Part shown: one piece after another, positions 7,857 through 17,252 of the stretch
How the letters are laid out: every line of letters begins with the position of its first letter
Numbering within the stretch: the stretch's first letter is position 1
Assembly: GCA_037189985.1 (NCBI GenBank)
Contig: JBBCJX010000018.1
Location: 186,001-250,000, forward strand
DNA length: 64,000 nt
Direction: 5' to 3'
Source: UBA2031 sp037189985
GTDB taxonomy: Bacteria; Pseudomonadota; Gammaproteobacteria; Pseudomonadales; Moraxellaceae
Made by a program: the position numbers and the translations under genes
Notes under the pieces: model-generated
What the model was told of the DNA's origin: nothing
The model's database searches: none
What the model saw: the letters and a program-made list of their open reading frames with translations, nothing else

Positions 7857-10139
7857 TCATTTCTTGCCGGGGCGGATGAGGTCCATCAGCCCCAGGTCTT
7901 CCAGTTCGAACTCGACCAGGCTGCGGATCACGGCAGCATTGTCCACTTGCATGACCTGTTCCAGCAGGGCCTGTGCCTGGTCGCGTGGAACGTTGCAGAT
8001 GGTTTTCCGGATCTTCAGCAGGTTGCTGGCGCTCATGGAGAGGGAATCAAATCCCATCGCCATGAGCAGCATGGCAGTCCCCGGGTCGCCAGCCATTTCG
8101 CCGCAGATGCCGACAGGCTTGCCTGCCTTGTGTACCTCATTCACCACGACCTGCAGGGCGCGCAGCACGGAGGGGTGATAGGAGGTATAGATGTCGGCGA
8201 CTCGTGCATTGTTGCGGTCCACGGCCAGCATGTATTGCGTGAGGTCATTGGAGCCGACTGACACGAAGTCGACCAACTGCACCATGTCGCCGATCTGGAA
8301 CACGGCAGCAGGCACTTCCACCATCACGCCGATACGCGGCATGGTGATGGGTACGCCTTCTTCTTCCTGGACTTCCATCATCGCGCGATGGATGAGGTGC
8401 AGCGCCTCTTCCACCTCGAACACGGAAGAGATCATGGGCAGGAGGATCTGCAGGTTGTCCAGGCCGATGGCCGCCTTGAGCATGGCGCGGATCTGCACCA
8501 TGAAGATTTCGGGGTGGTCCAGCGTGATGCGTATGCCACGCCAGCCCAGCGCAGGATTGTCTTCCTTGATGGGAAAGTAGGGCAGGTCCTTGTCGCCACC
8601 GATGTCCAGCGTGCGCATGGTGACGGGGCGCGGCGCAAAGGCTTCGAGCTGCTGGCGATAGATCGTGCGCTGTTCCTCCTCGCCGGGGAAGTGTTCGCGC
8701 AGCATGAAGGGAATTTCCGAGCGATAGAGGCCCACGCCTTCGGCGCCCCTGTCCTTGGCGCGCGCCACGTCGGCCATGAGGCCGGTGTTCACGTACAGCG
8801 CGATGCGATGGCCGTCGGGCGTTTCCGCTGGTCTGTCGCGGTAAGCATCCAGGCCGGCGACCAGTTGCTGCTCTTCCTTGATGATGTCCTTGTAGCGCGA
8901 ACGCAACTGCCGCGAAGGTTGCACGTAGACCTTGCCCTGATAGGCGTCCACGATCATCTCGGTGTCGTCGAGTTGCGTTACCGGCAGGTCGGAAACACCC
9001 AGCACGGTGGGAATGCCAAGGGCACGCGCCACGATGGCCATATGCGAGTTGGCGGCACCCGCCACAGTGACGATGCCGCCGATTTTTTCCAGGGGCGTTT
9101 CCACCAGCATGGCCGTCGTGATTTCTTCGCCGATCAGGATGGAGTGCTCGGGGAATTCCCGCATGCCGGCATCGTCCTGTTTCTGCAGATGAGCCAGTAT
9201 GCGCAGGCCGAGATCACGCACGTCGGTCATGCGCTCACGCAGGTAAGGGTCTTCCATGGCCGCGAAGGCTTGCATATGCGCTTCAATGACTTCGCGCAGG
9301 GCGCCCTGCGCCCAGTTGCCGGCGTGGATGCGGTCTTCCAGTTCCACCAGCAGGGCATCGTCGTCCAGCATGCGCAGGTAGGCGTCGAAGAGTGCGCGCT
9401 CTTCGCTCATCAGCGAGCCGGCCATTTTCTGTTCGAGTGCGCGCATGTCGGCGCGCACGGCTTCGATGGCGTTGTGAAGCTGTTCTATTTCCCCTTCGAC
9501 ATCCTCGGCCACGCGGTCCGGAACGGAATCGATGTCCGCCGGCGGATACATGACGATGGCGCGACCCAGCACGATGCCGGTGGCACCGGCAATGCCGTGA
9601 AACATGCGTGTTGCATTGGCGCGTGGCGGAGCGCGCATGGTTTCAAAGGCACCCACGGCCTTGGCATGGGCCACCACGCCTGACAACTGGGCGGAAAGCG
9701 TGACGAGGAAGGCTTCTTCCGATTCGTCGAACTTGCGTTTGTCGCGCTGCTGTACGACCAGCACGCCCAGCACCTTGCGCCGGTGCATGATGGGAACGCC
9801 GAGGAAGGAGTTGTATTTCTCTTCGCCGGTTTCGGGCAGGTAATGGTATTTGGGGTGGGCAGCGGCATTGTCGAGATTGATGGGCTCCTCGCGCGCGCCG
9901 CAGAGACCGACCAGGCCTTCGTTGGCGGCCAGAGACACCACGCCGATGGATTCGGGATTGAGACCTTCGGTGGCCATGAGGACATAGCGGCCAGTCTTGT
10001 CATCCACCAGATAGACGGAGCAGACCTCGGTGCCCATGGTGTCGCGCACGCTGGTGACCATGGTGTCCAGCGCTGCCGTGAAGTTCGGCGCGGAGTCCAC
10101 GTCCTGTACGATCTTGCGCAACTTTTCCAGCATCAGCAT
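7857..10139 (-). CDS. ptsP: Nitrogen PTS enzyme I (PEP-protein phosphotransferase, GAF-containing)
   Basis: Enzyme I of the nitrogen-related phosphotransferase system: it takes phosphate from PEP onto a His and passes it to NPr. The 760 residues comprise an N-terminal GAF domain (about 15–160), an EI N-domain and swivelling His domain with the active His near residue 366 (GAANSHMAIVARALGIPTV), and a C-terminal PEP-binding TIM barrel (RSEIPFMLREHFPGEEEQ, SVGSNDLTQYMLAVDRNN, GICGEMAGDP). It lies downstream of rppH, as in Pseudomonas and E. coli, and upstream of the GGDEF gene. Confidence 0.97.
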   Translation of the reverse strand: MLMLEKLRKIVQDVDSAPNFTAALDTMVTSVRDTMGTEVCSVYLVDDKTGRYVLMATEGLNPESIGVVSLAANEGLVGLCGAREEPINLDNAAAHPKYHYLPETGEEKYNSFLGVPIMHRRKVLGVLVVQQRDKRKFDESEEAFLVTLSAQLSGVVAHAKAVGAFETMRAPPRANATRMFHGIAGATGIVLGRAIVMYPPADIDSVPDRVAEDVEGEIEQLHNAIEAVRADMRALEQKMAGSLMSEERALFDAYLRMLDDDALLVELEDRIHAGNWAQGALREVIEAHMQAFAAMEDPYLRERMTDVRDLGLRILAHLQKQDDAGMREFPEHSILIGEEITTAMLVETPLEKIGGIVTVAGAANSHMAIVARALGIPTVLGVSDLPVTQLDDTEMIVDAYQGKVYVQPSRQLRSRYKDIIKEEQQLVAGLDAYRDRPAETPDGHRIALYVNTGLMADVARAKDRGAEGVGLYRSEIPFMLREHFPGEEEQRTIYRQQLEAFAPRPVTMRTLDIGGDKDLPYFPIKEDNPALGWRGIRITLDHPEIFMVQIRAMLKAAIGLDNLQILLPMISSVFEVEEALHLIHRAMMEVQEEEGVPITMPRIGVMVEVPAAVFQIGDMVQLVDFVSVGSNDLTQYMLAVDRNNARVADIYTSYHPSVLRALQVVVNEVHKAGKPVGICGEMAGDPGTAMLLMAMGFDSLSMSASNLLKIRKTICNVPRDQAQALLEQVMQVDNAAVIRSLVEFELEDLGLMDLIRPGKK

Positions 10140-10206
10140 GGGGTGTTCCGGGCGGCAAAGCCGTGTGATGTCGCAATGTCAGATTAATGATGCAGTAATT
10201 CTTGTT

Positions 10207-10683
10207 TCAGCGTAGTGGCAGGCGTGGCGCCAGTTCTGTCAGGGCGCGCCGGTAGACCTCGCGCTTGAAGGCCACGACCTGGTTGAGCGGATACCAGTAG
10301 CTCACCCAGCGCCAGCCGTCGAACTCGGGCGAGGGCGTGCGGTTGAGCGTGACCCGCTCATCCTGCGAGAGCATTTGCAGCAGGAACCATTTCTGCTTCT
10401 GGCCGATGCAGACCGGGCTGTTGTCGTGACGCACGAAGCGCCGCGGCAGGCGGTAGCGCAACCAGTTGCGCGTACTGGCGATGATTTTCACGTCGCGCCG
10501 TTCCAGGCCGACCTCCTCCCAGAGCTCACGGTACATTGCCTGCTCGGGAGACTCGTTCTGGGTGATCCCGCCCTGCGGGAACTGCCAGGCGTCATGGCCC
10601 GAGCGGCGCGCCCAGAGGACCTGGCCGGCGGTATTGGCGAGGATGATGCCCACGTTGGGGCGGAAGCCATCGGCGTCGATCAC
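10207..10683 (-). CDS. rppH: RNA pyrophosphohydrolase
   Basis: Removes pyrophosphate from the 5' end of triphosphorylated mRNA, starting RNase E-dependent decay. The 158-residue protein has a perfect Nudix box, GGITQNESPEQAMYRELWEEVGL at about 38–60, and the RppH-typical start GFRPNVGIILANTAGQVLWARR. It sits 67 bases upstream of ptsP, a gene order conserved across many gammaproteobacteria. It is divergent from the HAD phosphatase gene. Confidence 0.96.
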   Translation of the reverse strand: MIDADGFRPNVGIILANTAGQVLWARRSGHDAWQFPQGGITQNESPEQAMYRELWEEVGLERRDVKIIASTRNWLRYRLPRRFVRHDNSPVCIGQKQKWFLLQMLSQDERVTLNRTPSPEFDGWRWVSYWYPLNQVVAFKREVYRRALTELAPRLPLR

Positions 10684-10818
10684 GGCGGCGTCTCAAGAAG
10701 TGCGTTCAAGTGCTTGTTTTATAAATACTCTAGAGGGGTGGGCCGGGGCAAGCGCCAAGGCCGGATTTTTCGTCATGAAGCCGTTATCATGCCGCCTTTT
10801 CCCGGCCCGGAGCCTGCC

Positions 10819-11472
10819 ATGACCCTTGCCATCTTTGATCTCGACAATACCCTGCTGGCAGGCGACTCCGACCATGCCTGGGGCGAATTCCTCGTCGAGC
10901 GCGGGCTGGTGGACGGCGCCTGGTACAAAGCCGAGAACGACCGCTTCTATGCAGACTATTGCCGGGGCGAGCTGGACATCATCGCCTACAGCGAGTTCGT
11001 CTTTGCCGTGCTGGTGAGGGAGGAGCCGGAAACGCTGGCCGTCTGGCATCGTGACTTCATGCAGGGCTGGGTGAGCCGGATGATCCTGCCCAAGGGGCGC
11101 GATCTGCTGCAGAAACACCGCGATGCCGGGCATCGGCTCCTCATCATTACGGCGACGAACCGCTTCATTACTGCACCCATCGCCGCCGAACTTGGTGTGA
11201 ACGATCTCATCGCGACCGAGCCGGAAATGATTGCCGGCCGTTATACCGGCAAGGTTGCCGGCACGCCCTGCTACCAGCACGGGAAGATCGAGCGACTGGA
11301 GCAGTGGCTGGCCGAGACGGGAGAGTCTGCCGAAGGCTGCTGGTTCTATTCCGACTCTCGCAACGACATTCCCCTGCTGGAATATGCTACCCATCCCGTC
11401 GCCGTCGACCCCGACGAGCCCCTGCGTACCCACGCGGCTTCCAATAGCTGGCCGGTGCTTTCCCTGCGCTGA
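10819..11472 (+). CDS. HAD-IB family phosphatase (SerB/YfhB-like)
   Basis: The reading frame extends upstream to 10375 across rppH, but the ATG at 10819 has GGAG eight bases before it and begins at the first catalytic strand. The 217-residue protein has the HAD nucleophile FDLDNTLL (Asp7, Asp9), motif II in LLIITATNRF and motif III/IV with DSRNDIPLL. This subfamily hydrolyses small phosphomonoesters; substrates include phosphoserine-like and lipid phosphates. It is divergent from rppH as in pseudomonads, where an equivalent gene occurs next to ptsP–rppH. Confidence 0.9.
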   Translation: MTLAIFDLDNTLLAGDSDHAWGEFLVERGLVDGAWYKAENDRFYADYCRGELDIIAYSEFVFAVLVREEPETLAVWHRDFMQGWVSRMILPKGRDLLQKHRDAGHRLLIITATNRFITAPIAAELGVNDLIATEPEMIAGRYTGKVAGTPCYQHGKIERLEQWLAETGESAEGCWFYSDSRNDIPLLEYATHPVAVDPDEPLRTHAASNSWPVLSLR

Positions 11473-11560
11473 TTATTCTTTCCCTTGCTGCGGTGGCAGG
11501 ACGCCACCGGGTTTCCCGGCTACAGTCCGTGGGGACAGAAACAAGCGCAAGGAGCCCTCC

Positions 11561-12139
11561 ATGAAGCAAGCCACCTGGCTGCTGCCTTTTCTTCTGATCA
11601 CGGCGACCCCGGTCGTGGCCGATGTCCTCCTTGGTGCCCAGGTGGGTCGCCAGTCCCTTGAGACGCGTCAGACTGCTCCCGGTGTGGATGTGTCCGACAC
11701 GGTTACCACCGATACCGCACTCGGCATCATCGTGGGCGTTGGCAGCCCCGGTGGAGGCAGTCGCATTACCGGTGAATACGGCAGCTTCCAGATCGGCAGT
11801 CGAGTCGATCTCGGTCTTTTCAATCTGGGTTATGTGCAAATGTTCCCCGCCGCCGAATTGGGCAGTGATTTGCGGCTGCGCCCTTTTCTGGGTGCTGAGC
11901 TGGGTTATGGCTGGCTGAAAGTGGATGCCGTCAGTCCCTACAGCAACGGCCGTGACAGTGGTCCTTTGGTGGGAGCCCGCGCTGGCCTCAACCTCGTCAT
12001 TACGGAACGTGCCGAACTTGAATTCGGCCTGCGCTACAGCCGGGTCGGGCTGGATGCAGAGTTGCAGGGACCGGGCACGGCCCATTACGAAGTGGAAAGC
12101 AACAGAGGCTGGTGGATCGGCTTCAATGTCGGTCTTTGA
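11561..12139 (+). CDS. Predicted outer-membrane beta-barrel protein
   Basis: The ATG at 11561 is preceded by AAGGAG at a 6–7 base distance. The 192 residues start with a signal peptide ending in PVVADV; the rest alternates short hydrophobic and glycine-rich strands (LGAELGYGWLKVD, LEFGLRYSRVG) and ends in WWIGFNVGL, close to the terminal aromatic-strand pattern of barrels. It resembles small OmpA/OmpW-like 8-strand barrels, though no specific family is certain. It lies 24 bases upstream of the amidohydrolase gene and may share its transcript. Confidence 0.68.
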   Translation: MKQATWLLPFLLITATPVVADVLLGAQVGRQSLETRQTAPGVDVSDTVTTDTALGIIVGVGSPGGGSRITGEYGSFQIGSRVDLGLFNLGYVQMFPAAELGSDLRLRPFLGAELGYGWLKVDAVSPYSNGRDSGPLVGARAGLNLVITERAELEFGLRYSRVGLDAELQGPGTAHYEVESNRGWWIGFNVGL

Positions 12140-12162
12140 CAGTGTCAATGCAGGGGATGCAT

Positions 12163-13893
12163 GTGAACAGTTTCCTGAATAAAAAAATCCGGTGGCTCGC
12201 TGTTCTTGCAGCCGCGCTGATGGTGGCTGCTTGCAGCAAGCGCCCTGCTGAGACGGCAGACACCATTTACGTTGGCGGGCCGATTCTGACCATGGCAGGT
12301 GACAGCACGCAGTATGTCGAGGCCCTCGCCGTCAAAGAAGGAAAAATTCTCTTTGTCGGCAGCAAGGACAAGGCAATGGCTTTGCGCGCGAAAAGCAGTC
12401 GACTGGTTGATCTCGGCGGCAAGATGCTGTTGCCCGGTTTCATTGATGCACATGGGCACGCCTGGATGACAGGGTTCCAGAAGCTTTCTGCCAATCTGCT
12501 TCCACCTCCCGACGGAGAGGGCAAGGATGTTGCAGCGCTGGTGGCCCAGCTCAAGGACTGGAAAAGCCGGAATGGCGTGATCATGCAGAAGACAGGCTGG
12601 ATCATCGGTTTTGGTTACGATGATTCGCAGCTGGCGGAAAAGCGTCATCCCACAGCGGCCGAGCTTGATCAGGTTGCCACGGACATGCCGGTACTCATCA
12701 TCCACCAGTCCAGCCATCTTGCGGTGATGAACCACAAGGCGCTGGAGCTTGCCGGCATCGGCCCTGGCAGCAAGGACCCGGCGGGTGGCGTGATCCGCCG
12801 TGAAGCCGATGGGCGTACACCCAACGGCGTGCTTGAAGAGATGGCTTTTTTTGCGCCGGTGTTCGCTGTGCTGGGTGCATACGACAAAGAGACAAACGAG
12901 AAAATTGCTCTGGCAGGAGCGGATTTCTACAGCCAGTTTGGTTACACCACGGCACAGGAAGGCCGGGCTGGAAAAGACATGGTGGAAACTTGGCAGCGGC
13001 TGGCCAGTACCGGGAAACTGAAAATTGATGTTGCTGCATATCCTGACCTCCAGGCTGATCAGGAATTCATGAAGAACACGGGTACCAGCCGCATTTACGA
13101 CCGGCATTTTCGTGTTGCCGGTATCAAGCTGAGCCTGGACGGCTCTCCTCAGGGCAAGACAGCCTGGCTATCCGAGCCGTACAAGCATCCGCCGGCAGGC
13201 CAGCCAAAGGATTACCGGGGCTATCCCGCCATCCCGGATGCGGATGACCGACAGGCTCTGGTTGATCTTGCCTTTGAAAAGGACTGGCAGGTTTTGGCGC
13301 ACACCAACGGTGATGCGGCCTCGGATGCCCTGATCGATGCCGTGGAAAAGGCAACGGAAAAATATGGCAAGAAAGATCGTCGCACCGTGATGATCCATGC
13401 CCAGACGGTACGAGAGGATCAGCTTGATCGCATGAAAACGCTTGGCATGATCCCGTCTTTTTTCTCCCTGCATACGTTTTACTGGGGCGATTGGCACCGG
13501 GATGAAATATTGGGCAAGGAGCGGGCTTACCGTATCTCTCCGACAGTGTCGGCACTGAAACGCGGCATGTGGTTTACGGAGCATCATGATGCTCCTGTAG
13601 CGTTACCCAGCAGCATCATGATCCTTCACACGACGGTGAATCGCACGAGTCGCAGCGGTGACGTGATCGGGCCGGAGCAGCGTGTATCGCCCTATATCGC
13701 CCTGAAGTCCATTACAGACTGGGCGGCCAGACAGTATTTTGAGGAAAACGAAAAAGGAACGCTGGCCGCCGGGAAGCTGGCCGACCTTGTCATTCTGGAT
13801 CGCAATCCCCTGACGGTGAAACCGGAAACCATCAAGGACATTCGTGTCCTGGAGACGATCAAGGAAGGAAAAACGGTCTACAGCGCAAAGTAA
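12163..13893 (+). CDS. Lipoprotein amidohydrolase, YtcJ-like
   Basis: Several starts are in frame (ATG 12148, ATG 12157, GTG 12163). GTG 12163 is preferred because AGGGG lies six bases upstream and the product begins with a compact lipoprotein signal, lipobox MVAAC, lipid Cys24. The mature 550 residues are an amidohydrolase of the YtcJ type: the metal-binding HxH in GFIDAHGHAWM, a VLAHTNGDAASDALI block, and the C-terminal LAAGKLADLVILDRNPL. Such enzymes hydrolyse amide or ester bonds of exogenous compounds; the substrate is unknown. A surface or periplasmic position is inferred from the lipobox. Confidence 0.88.
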   Translation: MNSFLNKKIRWLAVLAAALMVAACSKRPAETADTIYVGGPILTMAGDSTQYVEALAVKEGKILFVGSKDKAMALRAKSSRLVDLGGKMLLPGFIDAHGHAWMTGFQKLSANLLPPPDGEGKDVAALVAQLKDWKSRNGVIMQKTGWIIGFGYDDSQLAEKRHPTAAELDQVATDMPVLIIHQSSHLAVMNHKALELAGIGPGSKDPAGGVIRREADGRTPNGVLEEMAFFAPVFAVLGAYDKETNEKIALAGADFYSQFGYTTAQEGRAGKDMVETWQRLASTGKLKIDVAAYPDLQADQEFMKNTGTSRIYDRHFRVAGIKLSLDGSPQGKTAWLSEPYKHPPAGQPKDYRGYPAIPDADDRQALVDLAFEKDWQVLAHTNGDAASDALIDAVEKATEKYGKKDRRTVMIHAQTVREDQLDRMKTLGMIPSFFSLHTFYWGDWHRDEILGKERAYRISPTVSALKRGMWFTEHHDAPVALPSSIMILHTTVNRTSRSGDVIGPEQRVSPYIALKSITDWAARQYFEENEKGTLAAGKLADLVILDRNPLTVKPETIKDIRVLETIKEGKTVYSAK

Positions 13894-13915
13894 CGGCTTT
13901 CTTTGGGTTCAATTG

Positions 13916-14365
13916 ATGAGAAAGGCAAGAGTGCGGGCCAAGGGAAAAGTTGCGGTACGGGATGACAGCAGAGTGCTTGGCTGGTCCGTACTCGTCAGTG
14001 TGATGTTTCTTGGCGGGCTGATATTGGCAGGATGGTTGAACCATATGCCGATGGCTTTTTCGTGGTGGTATCTCGGATGCAGCGCTGTTCTCTTTCTCGT
14101 GTATGCGAGGGACAAATCTGCTGCCCGGAACGGTGCCTGGCGTACCTCTGAAGGAAAATTACATTTCCTGGCGCTGCTCGGGGGATGGCCGGGCGCGTTA
14201 CTTGCCCAGCAATTTTTGAGGCACAAGTCATGCAAGCAATCCTTCCGGGCGGTTTTCTGGGCGACGGTGTTCCTGAATCTTGGCCTGCTCGCTGTGTGGC
14301 TGTCGCCTTACAGCGCAGGTGTGAGAGAGGGGATGCTGTCCTTCCTGTCGTCGAGACTTATCTGA
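13916..14365 (+). CDS. DUF1294 membrane protein
   Basis: This 149-residue protein contains the DUF1294 hallmark: DKSAARNGAWRTSE followed by LHFLALLGGWPGALLAQQFLRHKS, with three to four membrane helices. In many species DUF1294 is fused behind a cold-shock domain; here the N-terminal 20 residues are basic but too short for one. No function is established. The ribosome site before the ATG at 13916 is weak. The 3' end overlaps that of the convergent TauE/SafE gene by eight bases. Confidence 0.85.
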   Translation: MRKARVRAKGKVAVRDDSRVLGWSVLVSVMFLGGLILAGWLNHMPMAFSWWYLGCSAVLFLVYARDKSAARNGAWRTSEGKLHFLALLGGWPGALLAQQFLRHKSCKQSFRAVFWATVFLNLGLLAVWLSPYSAGVREGMLSFLSSRLI

Positions 14366-15116
14366 AGTAGGCCGCCACACAAACCCCGATCACTGTCACC
14401 AGCAGCACATGCCTCAGGGTTTCGTGCTTTGCCTTTATGGCGAACTTCACGGACACATGAACCCCGATCAGGGTGCCGATCGAGATGATGAGGCCCGGTA
14501 TCCAGAGCACTTGGCCACGTAGCGCAAAGACCGTCAACGCGACGGCACCGAAGATCGCGGTGCAGACCAGCTTGAGGGCATTGGCGGCGACCAGGTTGTA
14601 GCGCAGAACACCTACCAGTCCCGCCAGCAGCAGGAAGCCCACACCGCCCTGAATGAAGCCGCCATAAAGGCCCGCGCCGAAAAGGGCGGCCCAGCCGGCC
14701 TTGCTTTCTGCGAGGCGCAACGGCTGGACGCCGGCCTCGGGTGTCATCACGGAGGGCTTGAACAGCATCAGCAGGGCCATGGCGACCATGGTGGTGAGCA
14801 GGAGCGGCTTGAGTAGCGCCACCGGCATCCATGAGGCGGCGACGGAGCCGATCAGCGAACCGGAGAGTGTGGGCAGTAAAAGCGGGATGATGGCGCGGGT
14901 ATCCAGCACGTCATGCTGGTGGAAACCGCGTACGCCTTCCAGAGACTGGATGGCAACGCTGACGCGGTTGGTGCCGTTGGCCAGGTCGGCCGGGATGCCC
15001 ATGAAAAGCAGGGCCGCCAGCGTGAAGAGTCCGCCACCGCCCGCGATGGTGTTGATGAAGCCGGCGGCAATGCCCGAGGTGAGCAGCAAGGCAGCGTGGA
15101 ACAGATCAATGGACAT
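14358..15116 (-). CDS. TauE/SafE family membrane transporter
   Basis: The start is set at the ATG at 15116; the longer frame to 15293 adds a non-membrane leader. The 252 residues have about eight membrane helices and the two family half-repeats (GIAAGFINTIAGGGGLFTLAAL near 15–36, and GLYGGFIQGGVGFLLLAG mid-protein). TauE/SafE proteins are linked to export or uptake of sulfonates, sulfite or organic anions; the substrate here is not predictable. A gene of this family also lies near lgt and rppH in Pseudomonas. Confidence 0.92.
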   Translation of the reverse strand: MSIDLFHAALLLTSGIAAGFINTIAGGGGLFTLAALLFMGIPADLANGTNRVSVAIQSLEGVRGFHQHDVLDTRAIIPLLLPTLSGSLIGSVAASWMPVALLKPLLLTTMVAMALLMLFKPSVMTPEAGVQPLRLAESKAGWAALFGAGLYGGFIQGGVGFLLLAGLVGVLRYNLVAANALKLVCTAIFGAVALTVFALRGQVLWIPGLIISIGTLIGVHVSVKFAIKAKHETLRHVLLVTVIGVCVAAYFR

Positions 15117-15342
15117 GGGCGACGGCTCTCCGGTGGCGGGGCGTGCATCGCCGGGCCGGGCGCGATGGTAGGGGATGCTGGTGCAGAGAGCTTCCCGGTT
15201 TATCGGTACAGAAGCAGGAAATGGAGGAATTACAGCATTGTGGTCGTGAGTGCATGCCTCACGATCTCGGCGACACTTCCTCACGAACGGCAACTGGCCC
15301 TAGACTCGCCCCTCTCCGGCAGACTCAAAAAACGACAAGACC

Positions 15343-16398
15343 GTGTACACACTGCTGCTTAATGGATGGATGTTCCTGGGGGTTGCCTTGCCACTGCTGT
15401 TTGCCGTGGCGCACTGGCTGGCACCACGCCCTTCCTCACCCTGGCTGCTCGCGCTTTACCTGACGCTGGCCGTGATACAGCTCACCTGGCTGGCCATCTG
15501 GCGTGGCGTGATCGGGGATGCGCCTTTCCTGCTGTTCTTCTGCATGCCTTTTCTTTTTCTGGTGGGCCCTTTGGGCTGGCTGCATGCCCGCCGCCTGCGT
15601 GGCGTGCCGGAAGGTCCACGTTTGGCCCTGCATTTCCTGCCTGCCCTACTGGTGCTGGGATATGCGCTCTTCGCATTTGGCGCCTGGCAGCCCGGACAGG
15701 TGTTGCGCCAGCCCTGGTGGCTGGTAGCGGCCTCGGGCTCGGGGGCGCTCTATATGCTCGCGGTCTTCCGGCCGATTGCGCGCATGCGCCTGCCCGGGCG
15801 TTTGCGGCTGGAGCGCTGGCTGGTGCTGGCCTTTGCGCTGATCGGGCTGGCTGTGGGGGGGGCCGCCTTGCTGGGCGCCATGCTGAATGCCGCCTTTGAT
15901 GCTGTTTACCTGATACTGATTCCCTTGCTGCTGATGGTGCTGTTCCTGCTGGAGGCGCGCTATCCCGCCCTCATGGCCGTGGTCAGCGAGGCCGCTGAGG
16001 CGGCCGAAGCCGATCGCTATCGCCGCTCCACCCTGACCCATGTGGATGTAGATCGGGCCACTGCAGGGCTGGCCCGGCTGATGGACGAAGAACACCTTTA
16101 CCAGAATGAAGAGCTCAGCCTGCCCAGTCTGGCAGAAGCGGTCGGGCTGACAGCCCACCAACTTTCCGAGTTGTTGAACGAGCGCCTGGGGATGAGTTTC
16201 AGCCTCTATCTCAAGGAGCGGCGCGTCGCGGCGGCCTGCAAGCGCCTCTTGGCCGAGCCGGACGAGGCCATCCTGGATGTGGGGCTGGCCGTCGGCTTCA
16301 GTTCTTCCTCCGCCTTCTATGCCGCCTTCCGGGAGATTACCGGCAAGGCGCCGGGCCAGTATCGCCGCGAATTGCTGCCCCAGGCTCCGCAAAGATAA
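15343..16398 (+). CDS. AraC-family regulator with N-terminal membrane domain
   Basis: A 351-residue protein from a GTG start. The first 210 residues form about seven membrane helices without an obvious ligand motif. The C-terminal 100 residues are an AraC DNA-binding domain (LSLPSLAEAVGLTAHQLSELLNE, AILDVGLAVGFSSSSAFYAAFREITGKAPGQYRR). Membrane-tethered AraC proteins of this layout act as one-component sensors of envelope or external signals. Targets are unknown; the divergent transporter gene is one candidate. Confidence 0.9.
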   Translation: MYTLLLNGWMFLGVALPLLFAVAHWLAPRPSSPWLLALYLTLAVIQLTWLAIWRGVIGDAPFLLFFCMPFLFLVGPLGWLHARRLRGVPEGPRLALHFLPALLVLGYALFAFGAWQPGQVLRQPWWLVAASGSGALYMLAVFRPIARMRLPGRLRLERWLVLAFALIGLAVGGAALLGAMLNAAFDAVYLILIPLLLMVLFLLEARYPALMAVVSEAAEAAEADRYRRSTLTHVDVDRATAGLARLMDEEHLYQNEELSLPSLAEAVGLTAHQLSELLNERLGMSFSLYLKERRVAAACKRLLAEPDEAILDVGLAVGFSSSSAFYAAFREITGKAPGQYRRELLPQAPQR

Positions 16399-16546
16399 GT
16401 CTGGAAGCAGCCAAGTCATTGATTTTCATGTGCTCGTCGGATTCATGGTGAGGGCGGCGGAATCAGGAAGAACGAAGGCTGACCGGGTGGTATCAAGACA
16501 GTGTTCCGGCCATCCTGCCTGCCACTGACTTGAGGGAGCTCCCATC

Positions 16547-17110
16547 ATGCAAAGCCTGCCCGGCGTCCCCACCGAAGGCATCCACCACATCGCCTTCGGG
16601 ACCAAGTGCACCCGCGCCACCTACGAGTTCTATCACCAGAAGCTCGGCATGCCGCTGATCCATGTCGAGAACCACCGCCTCAAGAAGGGCTATTTCCGCC
16701 ATTTCTTCTTCGACATGGGCGCGGGTCAGGCACTCGGCTTCTTCGAGATCAACAATGTCGGCGAGAACGCCGAATACCGCACGGACCCCTCCACGGGCCT
16801 TGGCATGCCCATCTGGGTCAACCATGTTTCCTTCCGTATGGCCGACAAGGCTTCATGGGATGCCTTCCGCGACCGCCTCAAGGAGCAGGGCGTGATGATG
16901 GTGGGCGAGACCGACCACGACTTCTGCCACAGCCTCTACGTGATCGACCCCAACATGCTGATGATCGAATTTACCTATGACACGGACGAGGAAAAGTTCG
17001 GCATGACCCAGGAAGATGCCTACAAGGCCCTCTTCGACACGCCGGCCGAAGACATTCCCGAAGACGCCTACAAGGGCGCCCGCAATCCCAAGGTCAAGCT
17101 CTACATCTGA
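16547..17110 (+). CDS. VOC (glyoxalase/dioxygenase superfamily) protein
   Basis: The 187-residue protein has the paired beta-alpha-beta-beta-beta layout of the vicinal-oxygen-chelate family: GIHHIAFGTKCTRATYEFYHQKLGMP at the start, a second module beginning WVNHVSFRM, and a metal-type Glu in MLMIEFTYD. His14 (HHIAF), His96-region and the late Glu could form the metal site. A clear AGGGAG lies ahead of the ATG. VOC members include dioxygenases, isomerases and resistance proteins; the adjacent hydrolase hints at a catabolic pair, but the substrate is unknown. Confidence 0.85.
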   Translation: MQSLPGVPTEGIHHIAFGTKCTRATYEFYHQKLGMPLIHVENHRLKKGYFRHFFFDMGAGQALGFFEINNVGENAEYRTDPSTGLGMPIWVNHVSFRMADKASWDAFRDRLKEQGVMMVGETDHDFCHSLYVIDPNMLMIEFTYDTDEEKFGMTQEDAYKALFDTPAEDIPEDAYKGARNPKVKLYI

Positions 17111-17113
17111 TGT

Positions 17114-17196
17114 GCCGTCATTCCGGCGCAGGCCGGAATCCATGCTGCGGTGAAAGCATCACTGTCGTATGGGTCCCGGCCTGCGCCGGGACGACG
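17114..17196. repeat. REP-type doublet (two inverted palindromes)
   Basis: Two GC-rich palindromes lie between the VOC and hydrolase genes. The first is TTCCGGC-GCAG-GCCGGAA (17121–17138), the second GTCCCGGC-CTGC-GCCGGGAC (17173–17192). The outer flanks are also inverted copies of each other (CGTC…CCAT against ATGG…CGAC), giving the head-to-tail-inverted layout of a REP doublet (REPIN/BIME). In other bacteria these are spread by RAYT transposases; none is visible in this window. It may also act as an mRNA-stabilising or terminating structure. Confidence 0.7.
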
Positions 17197-17252
17197 ATAT
17201 TCAGGACAGCGACAGGCGCGAAACAACCACTACCAGCTTCCCGAGAAAAACC

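Noticed and set aside
8388..9683. 431-residue open frame on the plus strand
   Set aside because: Antisense to ptsP, His/Gln rich without domains; a shadow of the real gene.
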